64,000 nucleotides of DNA from Nonomuraea maritima (GTDB lineage: Bacteria > Actinomycetota > Actinomycetes > Streptosporangiales > Streptosporangiaceae): NCBI RefSeq assembly GCF_900100395.1, contig NZ_FNFB01000006.1:277504-341503 (forward strand), written 5' to 3'. The translations under genes and the position numbers were made by a program. Shown in pieces: positions 42,725-50,438 of the stretch. The notes under the pieces are model-generated. The model did not search any database. It had not been told where the DNA came from and saw only the letters and a list, made by a program, of their open reading frames with translations. Position 1 is the stretch's first letter, and each line of letters opens with the position of its first letter.

Positions 42725-43645
42725 ATGGGTCGGATCTCCACGCTCGTCCTCATCGGGTTCGGGGCCTTCTTCGTGACACTGGCGCCGCTGCTGAAGTTCT
42801 GGGCGGCCGACCAGATCGTCTCCGCGCCCGCCAACCAGTTCGGCATCTCGCGGCTGGAGGCCAAGGACGCCGAGTACTTCTCCCTGCAGGACCTGAAGGT
42901 CCTCACCGGTGACCTCGACATCATCGTCACCACGCGCGGCGACGCGAAGGAGGCGACCTCCGACCGGGTGGTCTGGGACGAGGCGGTCGTGGTCAACGAC
43001 GTGACGAACAAGCGTTCGTTCATAGACATGGCCGAGCGCCGCAGCGCGTTCGACCGCCGTACCGGCGAGGCCGTCAACTGCTGCGGCGCCGGCGTCGACA
43101 AGGAGCCCGTGCCGATGACGGGGCAGGTCTACAAGTTCCCCTTCGGCGTGGAGAAGAAGACGTACCAGGTGTTCGACCCGATCGCGCGCAAGGCGTTCGA
43201 CGCGCGGTTCTCGGGCGAGGAGACGGTGAACGGCCTGCCCGTCTACGTCTTCGAGCAGACCGTCCCGCCGACCATGACCGAGAGCCGTACGGTCCCGGCG
43301 AGCGCGCTCGACATGAAGGGCAAGGGCGACGTGCGGGTCGGCCGCTGGTACGACGCCAAGAAGACGTTCTGGGTGGAGCCGGTCACAGGTTCGCCGGTGC
43401 GGCAGGAACTGCAGCGCCACGAGGTGCTGAAGACCCAGGACGGCGTCGAGCGCTCGCCCGCCTTCGTCGCCGACGCGCGGATGACCGACCAGACCGTGGA
43501 CGAGCTGGTGCGCAACGCCGAGGACGCGAAGTTCCAGGTCCACCTGCTGCGCAACGTCGTCCCGCTGGTCCTGGTCGCCCTCGGCGCGGTCCTGCTCGTC
43601 GCCGCCGCCGTGACCGCCCGCGTCGGGCGGGGCCGGGCGTTGTAA
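42725..43645 (+). CDS. DUF3068 (PorA-like) family protein
   Basis: The 306-aa protein has an N-terminal membrane helix (about residues 4-27), a large extracellular domain (30-270) with the family-type segments YFSLQDLKVLTGDLDIIVTT and VNCCGAGVDKEP, and a second helix near the C-terminus (about 276-300). The topology and motifs match the DUF3068 family of unknown function. GGAGG stands five bases upstream of the ATG. A KstR-like site and a TTGACA promoter lie upstream. Confidence 0.85.
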   Translation: MGRISTLVLIGFGAFFVTLAPLLKFWAADQIVSAPANQFGISRLEAKDAEYFSLQDLKVLTGDLDIIVTTRGDAKEATSDRVVWDEAVVVNDVTNKRSFIDMAERRSAFDRRTGEAVNCCGAGVDKEPVPMTGQVYKFPFGVEKKTYQVFDPIARKAFDARFSGEETVNGLPVYVFEQTVPPTMTESRTVPASALDMKGKGDVRVGRWYDAKKTFWVEPVTGSPVRQELQRHEVLKTQDGVERSPAFVADARMTDQTVDELVRNAEDAKFQVHLLRNVVPLVLVALGAVLLVAAAVTARVGRGRAL

Positions 43646-43683
43646 CGGGTTTTCGCGAGCGGCTCAGCGCACCGAGCCCGATG

Positions 43684-43697
43684 TAGAACGCGTTGCA
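43684..43697. promoter_or_regulatory. KstR operator match TAGAACGCGTTGCA
   Basis: This 14-mer fits the published KstR consensus TnnAACnnGTTnnA at every fixed position. It lies 30 bases upstream of the nitronate monooxygenase-like ATG, at the head of the steroid cluster. KstR is a TetR repressor released by steroid-CoA intermediates. Confidence 0.75.
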
Positions 43698-43727
43698 GTG
43701 CGCTGTGCCCGGACGTATCGTCGGGCC

Positions 43728-44834
43728 ATGCGGACACGCGTCACGGACATGTTCGGAATCGAGCTCCCGATCTTCGCGTTCAGTCACTGCAGGGACGTGG
43801 TCGCCGCCGTCAGCAGGGCTGGCGGCATGGGGGTGCTCGGGGCGCTCTACTTCACACCCGACGAGCTCGAGACCGAGCTCGCGTGGATCGACGACCACGT
43901 CGACGGCAGGCCGTACGGCGTCGACGTGGTCATGCCGGCGTCGTACGCGGGGGCCGACTTCCCCGCCGACGAGCTCGTCGGCCGGCTGCAGACGATGATC
44001 CCGGAAGGGCACCGGTCGTTCGTCGAGAACCTCCTCACCAGGCACGGGGTGCCCGAGCTGGCCGCCGACGCGGACCCCGGGCGGGTCCTGCTCGGCTGGA
44101 CAGACGCCACCGCCCGCCCCCAGGTCGAGGTCGCGCTGCGGCACCCCATCGCGCTGCTCGCCAACGCGCTCGGTCCGCCGCCCGCCGACGTCGTCAAGCT
44201 CGCCCACGACCACGGCGTCAAGGTGGCGGCCCTGGCCTCGACCCCGCGCCACGCGCTCAAACAGGTCGAGGTGGGCGTGGACGTGGTCGTCGCCCAGGGC
44301 ACCGAGGCCGGCGGCCACACCGGCGAGATCTCCACCATGGTGCTCATCCCGCAGGTGGTGGACGCCGTGGACGTGCCCGTCCTCGCGGCGGGCGGCATCG
44401 GCAACGGACGCCAGATGGCCGCCGGGATGGCGCTCGGGGCCGAGGGTGTGTGGACCGGCTCCCTGTGGCTCACGGTCGAGGAGGCCGACACCCCTGAGAT
44501 GGCCAGGCGCCGCATCCTCCAGGCCACCTCGCGCGACACCGTACGGTCGCGGAGCTGGACCGGCAAGCCCGCCCGGCTGCTCAGGAACGAGTGGACCGAG
44601 GCGTGGGAGTCGCAGGAGTCGCCGGGGACGCTGCCGATGCCGCTGCAGTTCATGCTGGTCTCCGACGCGCTGCGCCGCATCGGCCGCTCCGAGGCCGCCG
44701 AGCTGGCCACGTTCCCCGCCGGGCAGATCATCGGCATCATGAACCAGGTCCGCTCCGCCAAGGACGTCGTGTTCGGCCTCGTGGAGGAGTACGGCGACGC
44801 CCTCGAACGTCTGGAGCGCATCACCGCCGACTAG
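43728..44834 (+). CDS. Nitronate monooxygenase / 2-nitropropane dioxygenase-like flavoprotein
   Basis: The 368-aa TIM-barrel flavoprotein has the family motifs RAGGMGVLGALYF near the N-terminus, GTEAGGHTGEISTMVL, and the FMN-phosphate region VLAAGGIGNGRQMAAGMALGAEGVWTGS with the conserved glycines. Homologues occur in steroid-degradation regulons of actinobacteria (for example Rv3553), where the true substrate may not be a nitronate. The ATG at 43728 is chosen over an in-frame upstream start because that start lies at the operator. The 3' end overlaps the convergent enoyl-CoA hydratase gene by four bases. Confidence 0.88.
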   Translation: MRTRVTDMFGIELPIFAFSHCRDVVAAVSRAGGMGVLGALYFTPDELETELAWIDDHVDGRPYGVDVVMPASYAGADFPADELVGRLQTMIPEGHRSFVENLLTRHGVPELAADADPGRVLLGWTDATARPQVEVALRHPIALLANALGPPPADVVKLAHDHGVKVAALASTPRHALKQVEVGVDVVVAQGTEAGGHTGEISTMVLIPQVVDAVDVPVLAAGGIGNGRQMAAGMALGAEGVWTGSLWLTVEEADTPEMARRRILQATSRDTVRSRSWTGKPARLLRNEWTEAWESQESPGTLPMPLQFMLVSDALRRIGRSEAAELATFPAGQIIGIMNQVRSAKDVVFGLVEEYGDALERLERITAD

Positions 44835-45640
44835 TGGCCTCGGTACACCGGGGGGCGCTTCTCGCGGAAGGCGAGGGTGCCCTCCTTGGCGTCCTCCGAG
44901 CCGATCACCGGCCAGCCGAGCTCGTCGGACACCCGCAACGCCTCCGGCTCCGGCATGCCCAGCGTGTCCCGGTACGTCCGCAGGATCGCCTGGACGGCCA
45001 GCGGCCCGGAGGCGGCGACGGCCGCGGCCAGCTCGCGGGCCGCGGCCAGCGCCTGCCCGTCCGGGACGACCCGGTTGACCAGCCCCATCGACAGCGCCTC
45101 GGCCGCGGTGACCGCGCGTCCGGTGAGCAGGAGGTCCATGGCGTGGCAGTACGGGATCTGGCGCGGCAGGCGTACGGCGCTGCCGCCCATGGGGAACAGC
45201 GCGCGCTTCGCCTCGAACAGCCCGAGAGTGGCCGACTCCGCCACGATCCGCAGGTCGGTGCCCACCAGCAGCTCGGTGCCGCCGGCGACCGCGTACCCCT
45301 CGACGGCGCTGATGACCGGCTTGGTGGGCAGGTCCTGGCGCAGCAGGCCCTTCCAGTGGAAGTCGGTCATCTCGAGGGCCCTGGCCCGCACCTCCGGGTC
45401 GGACGACGGCGTGCCCATGGCCTTGAGGTCGGCGCCCGAGCAGAACGTGCCCGCCGCGCCGGTGAGGACGGCGACCCGGACGTCTCGCTCCTCGGAGGCG
45501 TACGCCCATGCCGAGGCCAGGCCGACGAGCATGTCGGCGGAGAGCGCGTTGCGGGCCTCGGGGCGGTTCATGGTGACGACGAGAACGTGCTCGTCGCGTT
45601 CGATCCGGCAGTGCGGGGTGCTGATCGGCAGGAGCTCCAC
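44831..45640 (-). CDS. Enoyl-CoA hydratase, EchA19-like
   Basis: The 269-aa crotonase-fold enzyme has GAAGTFCSGADLKAM (oxyanion hole) and AVEGYAVAGGTELLVGTDLRI. The segment LGLFEAKRALFPMGGSAVRLPRQIPYCHAMDLLLTGR closely parallels what I recall of M. tuberculosis EchA19 (Rv3516). EchA19 hydrates an unsaturated steroid side-chain CoA in cholesterol breakdown. The C-terminal EGTLAFREKRPPVYRGH is typical. It is transcribed away from the CoA-ligase gene, with KstR2- and KstR-like sites between them. Confidence 0.9.
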   Translation of the reverse strand: MELLPISTPHCRIERDEHVLVVTMNRPEARNALSADMLVGLASAWAYASEERDVRVAVLTGAAGTFCSGADLKAMGTPSSDPEVRARALEMTDFHWKGLLRQDLPTKPVISAVEGYAVAGGTELLVGTDLRIVAESATLGLFEAKRALFPMGGSAVRLPRQIPYCHAMDLLLTGRAVTAAEALSMGLVNRVVPDGQALAAARELAAAVAASGPLAVQAILRTYRDTLGMPEPEALRVSDELGWPVIGSEDAKEGTLAFREKRPPVYRGH

Positions 45641-45661
45641 GGGTGCCTCCGAACTGGCTGA

Positions 45662-45675
45662 ATCAAGCGCTTGCT
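45662..45675. promoter_or_regulatory. KstR2 operator match ATCAAGCGCTTGCT
   Basis: The sequence fits the published KstR2 consensus AnCAAGnnCTTGnT at every fixed position. It lies 21 bases upstream of the echA19-like start and about 110 bases upstream of the divergent CoA ligase. Confidence 0.8.
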
Positions 45676-45711
45676 ACAGATGTGGCGCCAGGATACGCTC
45701 CGACCAATAAC

Positions 45712-45728
45712 AAGAACAGGTTCCTGTT
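45712..45728. promoter_or_regulatory. KstR-like site AGAACAGGTTCCTGTT
   Basis: The core AACAGGTT fits AACnnGTT of KstR, with the flanking AGAAC...GTTCC also close. It forms part of a perfect AACAGG-TT-CCTGTT palindrome (45715-45728). It lies about 55 bases upstream of the CoA-ligase ATG. Confidence 0.6.
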
Positions 45729-45783
45729 TTGCGAGGGCGACCCCCATCAGACACGCTCAAGGCTCATTTCGCAGGGAGTTCTC

Positions 45784-47331
45784 ATGGCACGGGGTTTCTG
45801 GAGGCTCGCGGAGAGTGATCCGGAGTGGGTGGCGGCCGTCGATCCCGACGGCACGGAGCATCGGGCCGGTGACCTCCTGGCCCGCGCGAACCGCCTCGTG
45901 CACGGCCTGCGCGACCTCGGGCTGGAGCCCGGCGACGGCGTCTGCGGCCTGGTCCCCAACGGCGCAGACGGTCTCGTCCTCTACCTGGCCGCACTGCAGG
46001 CCGGCTGGTACTACACGCCCGTCAACTGGCACCTCACCGGCCCTGAGATCGCCTACATCGTCGCCGACAGCGAGGCCAAGGCGTTCTTCGTCCACCCGAG
46101 ATTCCTGGAGGAGGGCGCGCGCGGAGCCGCGGCCGTCGAGCCGCACCGGCGCTTCCTGCTGGGCGACGACGAACGCGCGGGCTTCCGCGCCGCCCGCGAG
46201 CTGACCGACGGATGGCCCGCCACCACCCCCGACGCCCGCACGGCGGGCGCCACCATGCACTACACCTCGGGCACCACCGGCAAGCCCAAAGGCGTCAGAA
46301 GGCCGCTCACCGGACTCGACCCGGACGACTCGGCCGAGCTCATGACGTTCCTGCCGGCGATGTTCGGCATCACTCCTGGCCGCCCCAACGCGCACCTCGT
46401 GACGTCCCCCAGCTACCACACGGCGGTGACCCAGTTCGGCGGGACGGCCCTGCACATGGGGCACACGCTCGTCTACATGGACAAGTGGGACTCCGAGGAG
46501 ATGCTGCGGCTGGTCGAACGCCACAGGATCACCAACTCGCACATGGTCCCGACCCAGTTCAAGCGCCTGCTCGCGCTCCCGGACGCAACCCGCGCGGCCT
46601 ACGACCTGTCCTCCCTGCGCTGGATGATCCACGCGGCAGCGCCCTGCCCGGTGCCCGTCAAGCAGGCGATGCTCGACTGGTGGGGCGACTGCGTGTACGA
46701 GTACTACGCGGCCACCGAGGGCGGCGGCACCATCGCCACCCCCGAGGACTGGAAGGCGCACCCGGGCACCGTCGGCAAGCCGTGGCCCATCAGCGAGCTG
46801 CTCGTCGTGGACGACGCGGGCGAGCCCGTCCCCACCGGCACGCCAGGCACGATCTACATGAAGATGCCGGGCACCGGCTTCGAGTACAAGGGCGACCCGG
46901 CCAAGACGGCCGCGAACCGCCTCAAGGACTTCTTCACCGTCGGCGACATCGGCTACCTGGACGACGACGGCTTCCTCTACCTCTGCGACCGCAAGGCCGA
47001 CCTGATCATCTCCGGCGGCGCCAACATCTACCCCGCCGAGATCGAGAACGAGCTCATGGTCCACCGGAAGGTGGCCGACGTGGCCGTGTTCGGCATCCCC
47101 GACGAGGAGTGGGGCGAGCAGATCAAGGCCGTCGTCGAACCCGCCCCCGGCGTCGAGCCGGGCCCCGCGCTGGCCGCCGAGCTGCTGGCCTCGCTGGAGG
47201 GCCGGCTGTCGCGGATGAAGTGGCCGAAGAGCATCGACTTCATCGCCGAGATGCCCCGCGAACCCAACGGCAAGCTGCTCAAACGCAAGCTGCGCGACCC
47301 GTACTGGGAGGGACACGACCGTGCCATCTGA
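45784..47331 (+). CDS. Acyl-CoA synthetase (AMP-forming), steroid cluster
   Basis: The 515-aa ANL ligase has YTSGTTGKPKGVR at about residues 160-172, YYAATEGGGT, the hinge region GDIGYLDDDGFLYLCDRKADLIISGG and the catalytic Lys in PREPNGKLLKRK. It probably activates a steroid-derived or other bulky carboxylic acid. The ATG at 45784 is preceded by GGGAG; an upstream in-frame start would cross the operators. Its 3' end overlaps the DUF35 gene by 11 bases, so it leads a five-gene plus-strand operon. It resembles the ligase at 26281-27711. Confidence 0.93.
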   Translation: MARGFWRLAESDPEWVAAVDPDGTEHRAGDLLARANRLVHGLRDLGLEPGDGVCGLVPNGADGLVLYLAALQAGWYYTPVNWHLTGPEIAYIVADSEAKAFFVHPRFLEEGARGAAAVEPHRRFLLGDDERAGFRAARELTDGWPATTPDARTAGATMHYTSGTTGKPKGVRRPLTGLDPDDSAELMTFLPAMFGITPGRPNAHLVTSPSYHTAVTQFGGTALHMGHTLVYMDKWDSEEMLRLVERHRITNSHMVPTQFKRLLALPDATRAAYDLSSLRWMIHAAAPCPVPVKQAMLDWWGDCVYEYYAATEGGGTIATPEDWKAHPGTVGKPWPISELLVVDDAGEPVPTGTPGTIYMKMPGTGFEYKGDPAKTAANRLKDFFTVGDIGYLDDDGFLYLCDRKADLIISGGANIYPAEIENELMVHRKVADVAVFGIPDEEWGEQIKAVVEPAPGVEPGPALAAELLASLEGRLSRMKWPKSIDFIAEMPREPNGKLLKRKLRDPYWEGHDRAI

Positions 47332-48217
47332 ACCGCCGGCCGCCCGGCACGTCCTCGAGTTCCCCGGCGGCTACACCCGCACGACGGGGCCGGTGATCGG
47401 GCGGTTCCTCAGCGAGCTGCGCGCCCGGCGCATCGTCGGCGTGCGCACGGCCGAGGGCCGCGTACTGGTGCCGCCGCTGGAGTACGACCCAGGCACCGGC
47501 GACCCCGTCACCGGCGAGTACGTCCAGGTCGGCCCGGCCGGCACCGTCACCACGTGCGCGTGGGTGGACGAGCCGCTGGAAGGACACCCTCTCGACCGTC
47601 CCTTCGCCTGGGCGCTCATCGCGCTCGACGGCGCCGACACCGCCCTCCTGCACGCCGTCGACGCCGGGAACCCCAAGGCGATCGCCACGGGCACGCGCGT
47701 CTGGCCGGTCTGGAGCGAGCGGCCCACCGGCAACGTCACCGACCTGTCGCACTTCGTCCCCGAGGTCACGAAGATCGTCGCGCCGGTGCGCGCCGAGTAC
47801 CGGTTGCGGGCGGGCGGCGCGCTGGGCGTCTTCCTGGCGGGCGTCGAACGCGGGGTGCTCCTCGGCGGGCGGTGCCAGTCCTGCGAGAAGGTGTACGTGC
47901 CGTACCGGCTGTCGTGCCCCGAGTGCGGCACGGCCATCGGCGAGCCGGTCGAGCTGCCCGGCACCGGCACGGTCACCACGTTCGCGATCAACAACCTGCC
48001 TGACCCGCGCGCGCCGCAGGTGCCGTTCGTGTCGGCGTACATCCTGCTCGACGGCGCGGACATCCCGATGATCGCCCTGGTCGGCGACGTGCCCGCGCAC
48101 GAGGTGCGGCACGGCATGCGGGTCAGGGCCGTCTGGGTCCCGACGGAGGAGCGGACCGCGTCCATGACGAACATCCGCTGGTTCGCCCCCACCGGCGAGC
48201 CCGACGTGGAGCTGTGA
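47321..48217 (+). CDS. Tandem DUF35 / OB-fold acyl-CoA-associated protein (Rv3521-like)
   Basis: The 298-aa protein holds two OB-fold (DUF35) units: an N-terminal one (about 25-135) without cysteines, and a C-terminal one (about 165-290) with a rubredoxin-like zinc site, CQSC at about 186-189 and CPEC at about 200-203. In steroid degraders such proteins partner Ltp aldolases and hydratases (Ltp2-DUF35 complexes are known). Size and order match Rv3521, which precedes ltp4 and ltp3. The GTG start follows GGGAGGGA. Confidence 0.88.
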   Translation: MPSEPPAARHVLEFPGGYTRTTGPVIGRFLSELRARRIVGVRTAEGRVLVPPLEYDPGTGDPVTGEYVQVGPAGTVTTCAWVDEPLEGHPLDRPFAWALIALDGADTALLHAVDAGNPKAIATGTRVWPVWSERPTGNVTDLSHFVPEVTKIVAPVRAEYRLRAGGALGVFLAGVERGVLLGGRCQSCEKVYVPYRLSCPECGTAIGEPVELPGTGTVTTFAINNLPDPRAPQVPFVSAYILLDGADIPMIALVGDVPAHEVRHGMRVRAVWVPTEERTASMTNIRWFAPTGEPDVEL

Positions 48218-49251
48218 TGAGAGAGGTCGCCATCGTCGCGTTCGCCCAGACGCGGCACACGTCCCACGACACCGGGCTGAGCGAGCCTGAGCTGATCCGT
48301 CCCGTGATCGAGGAGGTCAAGGAGCGTACGGGCCTCAGCCGCTTCGGCTTCACCTGCTCGGGGAGCTGCGACTACCTGGCCGGAGCCCCGTTCTCGTTCG
48401 TGTCCGCCCTCGACGCGCTGGGGGCCTGGCCGCCGATCTCCGAGAGCCACGTGGAGATGGACGGCGCCTGGGCCCTGTACGAGGCATGGGTGCGCCTCCA
48501 GCACGGCGACATCGACTCGGCCCTCGTCTACGGCTTCGGCAAGTCGTCGCTCGGCGACCTGCGCACGATCGCGACGCTGCAGCTCGACCCGTACTATCTG
48601 GCGCCGCTCGGCCTCGACCTGCTCTCCTTGGCCGCGCTCCAGGCCGCCGCGGTCGGCGCGGAACGCAAGGAGCTCGACGACATCGTCCGCCGCAGCCGCG
48701 CCGACGGCCGCGCGAACCCGTACGCGCTGGACCTGCCCGACCCCGACCCTGACTCCGACCCCGGTGGGGACCATGCGGTGCGGCCGCTGCTGACGACGGA
48801 CGTGCCGCCCGTCACGGACGGCGCGGCGGCGGTCGTGCTCGCCACCGGCGACCTGGCCCGGCGGCTGTGCCCGAACCCCGCCTACGTGCGGGGGATCGCC
48901 CACCGCATCGAGCCGCACTACCCCGGGATGCGCGACCTCGCGCACTCGGCGTCCGCGGCCGACGCCGCGCGGGCCGCCGGGGTCGGCGAGGGCCCCGTCG
49001 AGGTGGCCGAGCTGCACGCCCAGTTCCCGCACGAGGAGATCATCCTGCGCCGCGCCCTCGACCTGCGCGAGGACACCGGGGTCAACCCCTCCGGCGGGCC
49101 ACTGGCCGCCAACCCCGTCATGGCCACCGGACTCATCCGCATCGGCGAGGCCGCCCGGCCCATCCTCGACGGGTCCGCCCGCCGCACCGTCGGGCACGCC
49201 GCGGGCGGACCCTGCCTGCAGCACAACCTCGTCACCGTCCTGGAGGCCTGA
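48217..49251 (+). CDS. Thiolase-fold lipid-transfer-like protein (Ltp4-like)
   Basis: The 344-aa protein has the thiolase/SCP-x fold (MREVAIVAFAQT at the N-terminus, NPSGGPLAANPVMATGLIRIGEA and HAAGGPCLQHN at the C-terminus). The nucleophilic Cys region of true thiolases is absent. Members of the Ltp group act in retro-aldol cleavage of steroid side chains with DUF35 partners. It follows the tandem DUF35 gene through a TGATG junction, as Rv3522 follows Rv3521. The ATG at 48217 is preferred to a GTG one codon earlier. Confidence 0.87.
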   Translation: MREVAIVAFAQTRHTSHDTGLSEPELIRPVIEEVKERTGLSRFGFTCSGSCDYLAGAPFSFVSALDALGAWPPISESHVEMDGAWALYEAWVRLQHGDIDSALVYGFGKSSLGDLRTIATLQLDPYYLAPLGLDLLSLAALQAAAVGAERKELDDIVRRSRADGRANPYALDLPDPDPDSDPGGDHAVRPLLTTDVPPVTDGAAAVVLATGDLARRLCPNPAYVRGIAHRIEPHYPGMRDLAHSASAADAARAAGVGEGPVEVAELHAQFPHEEIILRRALDLREDTGVNPSGGPLAANPVMATGLIRIGEAARPILDGSARRTVGHAAGGPCLQHNLVTVLEA

Positions 49252-49252
49252 G

Positions 49253-50401
49253 ATGGGAAACCGGTGCGCGGTCATCGGCGTCGGCCAGACGCGCTACACC
49301 ACGAAGCGGCGCGACGTCTCCATGGCCGGGCTGGTGCGCGAGGCGGCGCTGCGGGCCCTGGAGGACGCCGGGCTGACCTTCAAGGACATCGACGCCGTCG
49401 TCATCGGCAAGGCCCCCGACCTGTTCGAGGGCGTGATGATGCCGGAGGCGTACCTCGCCGACGCGCTCGGCGCGGCGGGCAAGCCCATGATGCGGGTGCA
49501 CACCGCGGGCAGCGTCGGCGGCAGCACGGCCCTGGCCGGCGCCTCGCTCGTCCAGGGCGGGGTGCATGAGCGGGTGCTGGTCGTGGCGTACGAGAAGCAG
49601 TCGGAGTCGAACGCCACCTGGGCGCTGTCCACGCACCTGCCGTTCAGCGCGTCACTGGTGGTCGGCGCGGGCGGCTACTTCGCGCCGCACATCCGCGACT
49701 ACATCCGCAGGTCAGGCGCCCCCGGTCACATCGGCACCCTCGTCGCGGTCAAGGACCGCCGCAACGCGCTGAAGAACCCGTACGCGCACCTGAAGATCCC
49801 CGGCATCGACAGGAAGATGGTCGAGTCGACGCCCATGCTGTGGGAGCCGATCCGCTACCTGGAGACGTGCCCGTCGAGCGACGGCGCCTGCGCGATGGTG
49901 CTGGCCGCCGAGTCGGCCGTCACCGGCACCCCCGCCTGGCTGCACGGCACCGCCATGCGCTCCGAGCCGATCTTCCGGGCCGGGCGCGACACCGTCAGCC
50001 CGCGCGCGGGCATCGACTGCGCGGCCGACGTCTACCGCCAGGCCGGCATCACCGACCCACGGCGGCAGATCGACGTCGCCGAGGTGTACGTCCCCTTCTC
50101 CTGGTACGAGCCCATGTGGCTGGAGAACCTGGGGTTCGCGGCGGAAGGGGAGGGCTGGAAACTCACCGAGTCGGGCGCCACGGCCCTCGACGGCGACATC
50201 CCGTGGAACGCCTCCGGCGGGGTGCTGTCGAGCAACCCGATCGGCGCCTCGGGACTCATCAGGTTCGCCGAAGCCGCCCAGCAGGTGCGCGGCCTGGCCG
50301 GCGACCACCAGGTGGACGGCGCCCGTACGGCGCTCGGCCACGCGTACGGCGGAGGAGCGCAGTTCTTCGCGATGTGGATCGTCGCACGGGAGCGGCCCTG
50401 A
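49253..50401 (+). CDS. Thiolase-fold lipid-transfer-like protein (Ltp3-like)
   Basis: The 382-aa protein starts with CAVIGVGQTRYTTKRRDVS and has the thiolase fold, but HTAGSVGGSTALAGASL replaces the usual Cys-containing loop, so it cannot work as a thiolase. The C-terminal NASGGVLSSNPIGASG and GHAYGGGAQFF with the conserved His are present. It is the second Ltp of the cluster and corresponds in order to Rv3523 (Ltp3). It starts one base after the Ltp4-like stop. Retro-aldolase activity with the DUF35 protein is the likely role, by analogy. Confidence 0.88.
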   Translation: MGNRCAVIGVGQTRYTTKRRDVSMAGLVREAALRALEDAGLTFKDIDAVVIGKAPDLFEGVMMPEAYLADALGAAGKPMMRVHTAGSVGGSTALAGASLVQGGVHERVLVVAYEKQSESNATWALSTHLPFSASLVVGAGGYFAPHIRDYIRRSGAPGHIGTLVAVKDRRNALKNPYAHLKIPGIDRKMVESTPMLWEPIRYLETCPSSDGACAMVLAAESAVTGTPAWLHGTAMRSEPIFRAGRDTVSPRAGIDCAADVYRQAGITDPRRQIDVAEVYVPFSWYEPMWLENLGFAAEGEGWKLTESGATALDGDIPWNASGGVLSSNPIGASGLIRFAEAAQQVRGLAGDHQVDGARTALGHAYGGGAQFFAMWIVARERP

Positions 50402-50438
50402 CGCCGCGGGGGAGACCCATCACACCCTGGAGGTCCCG

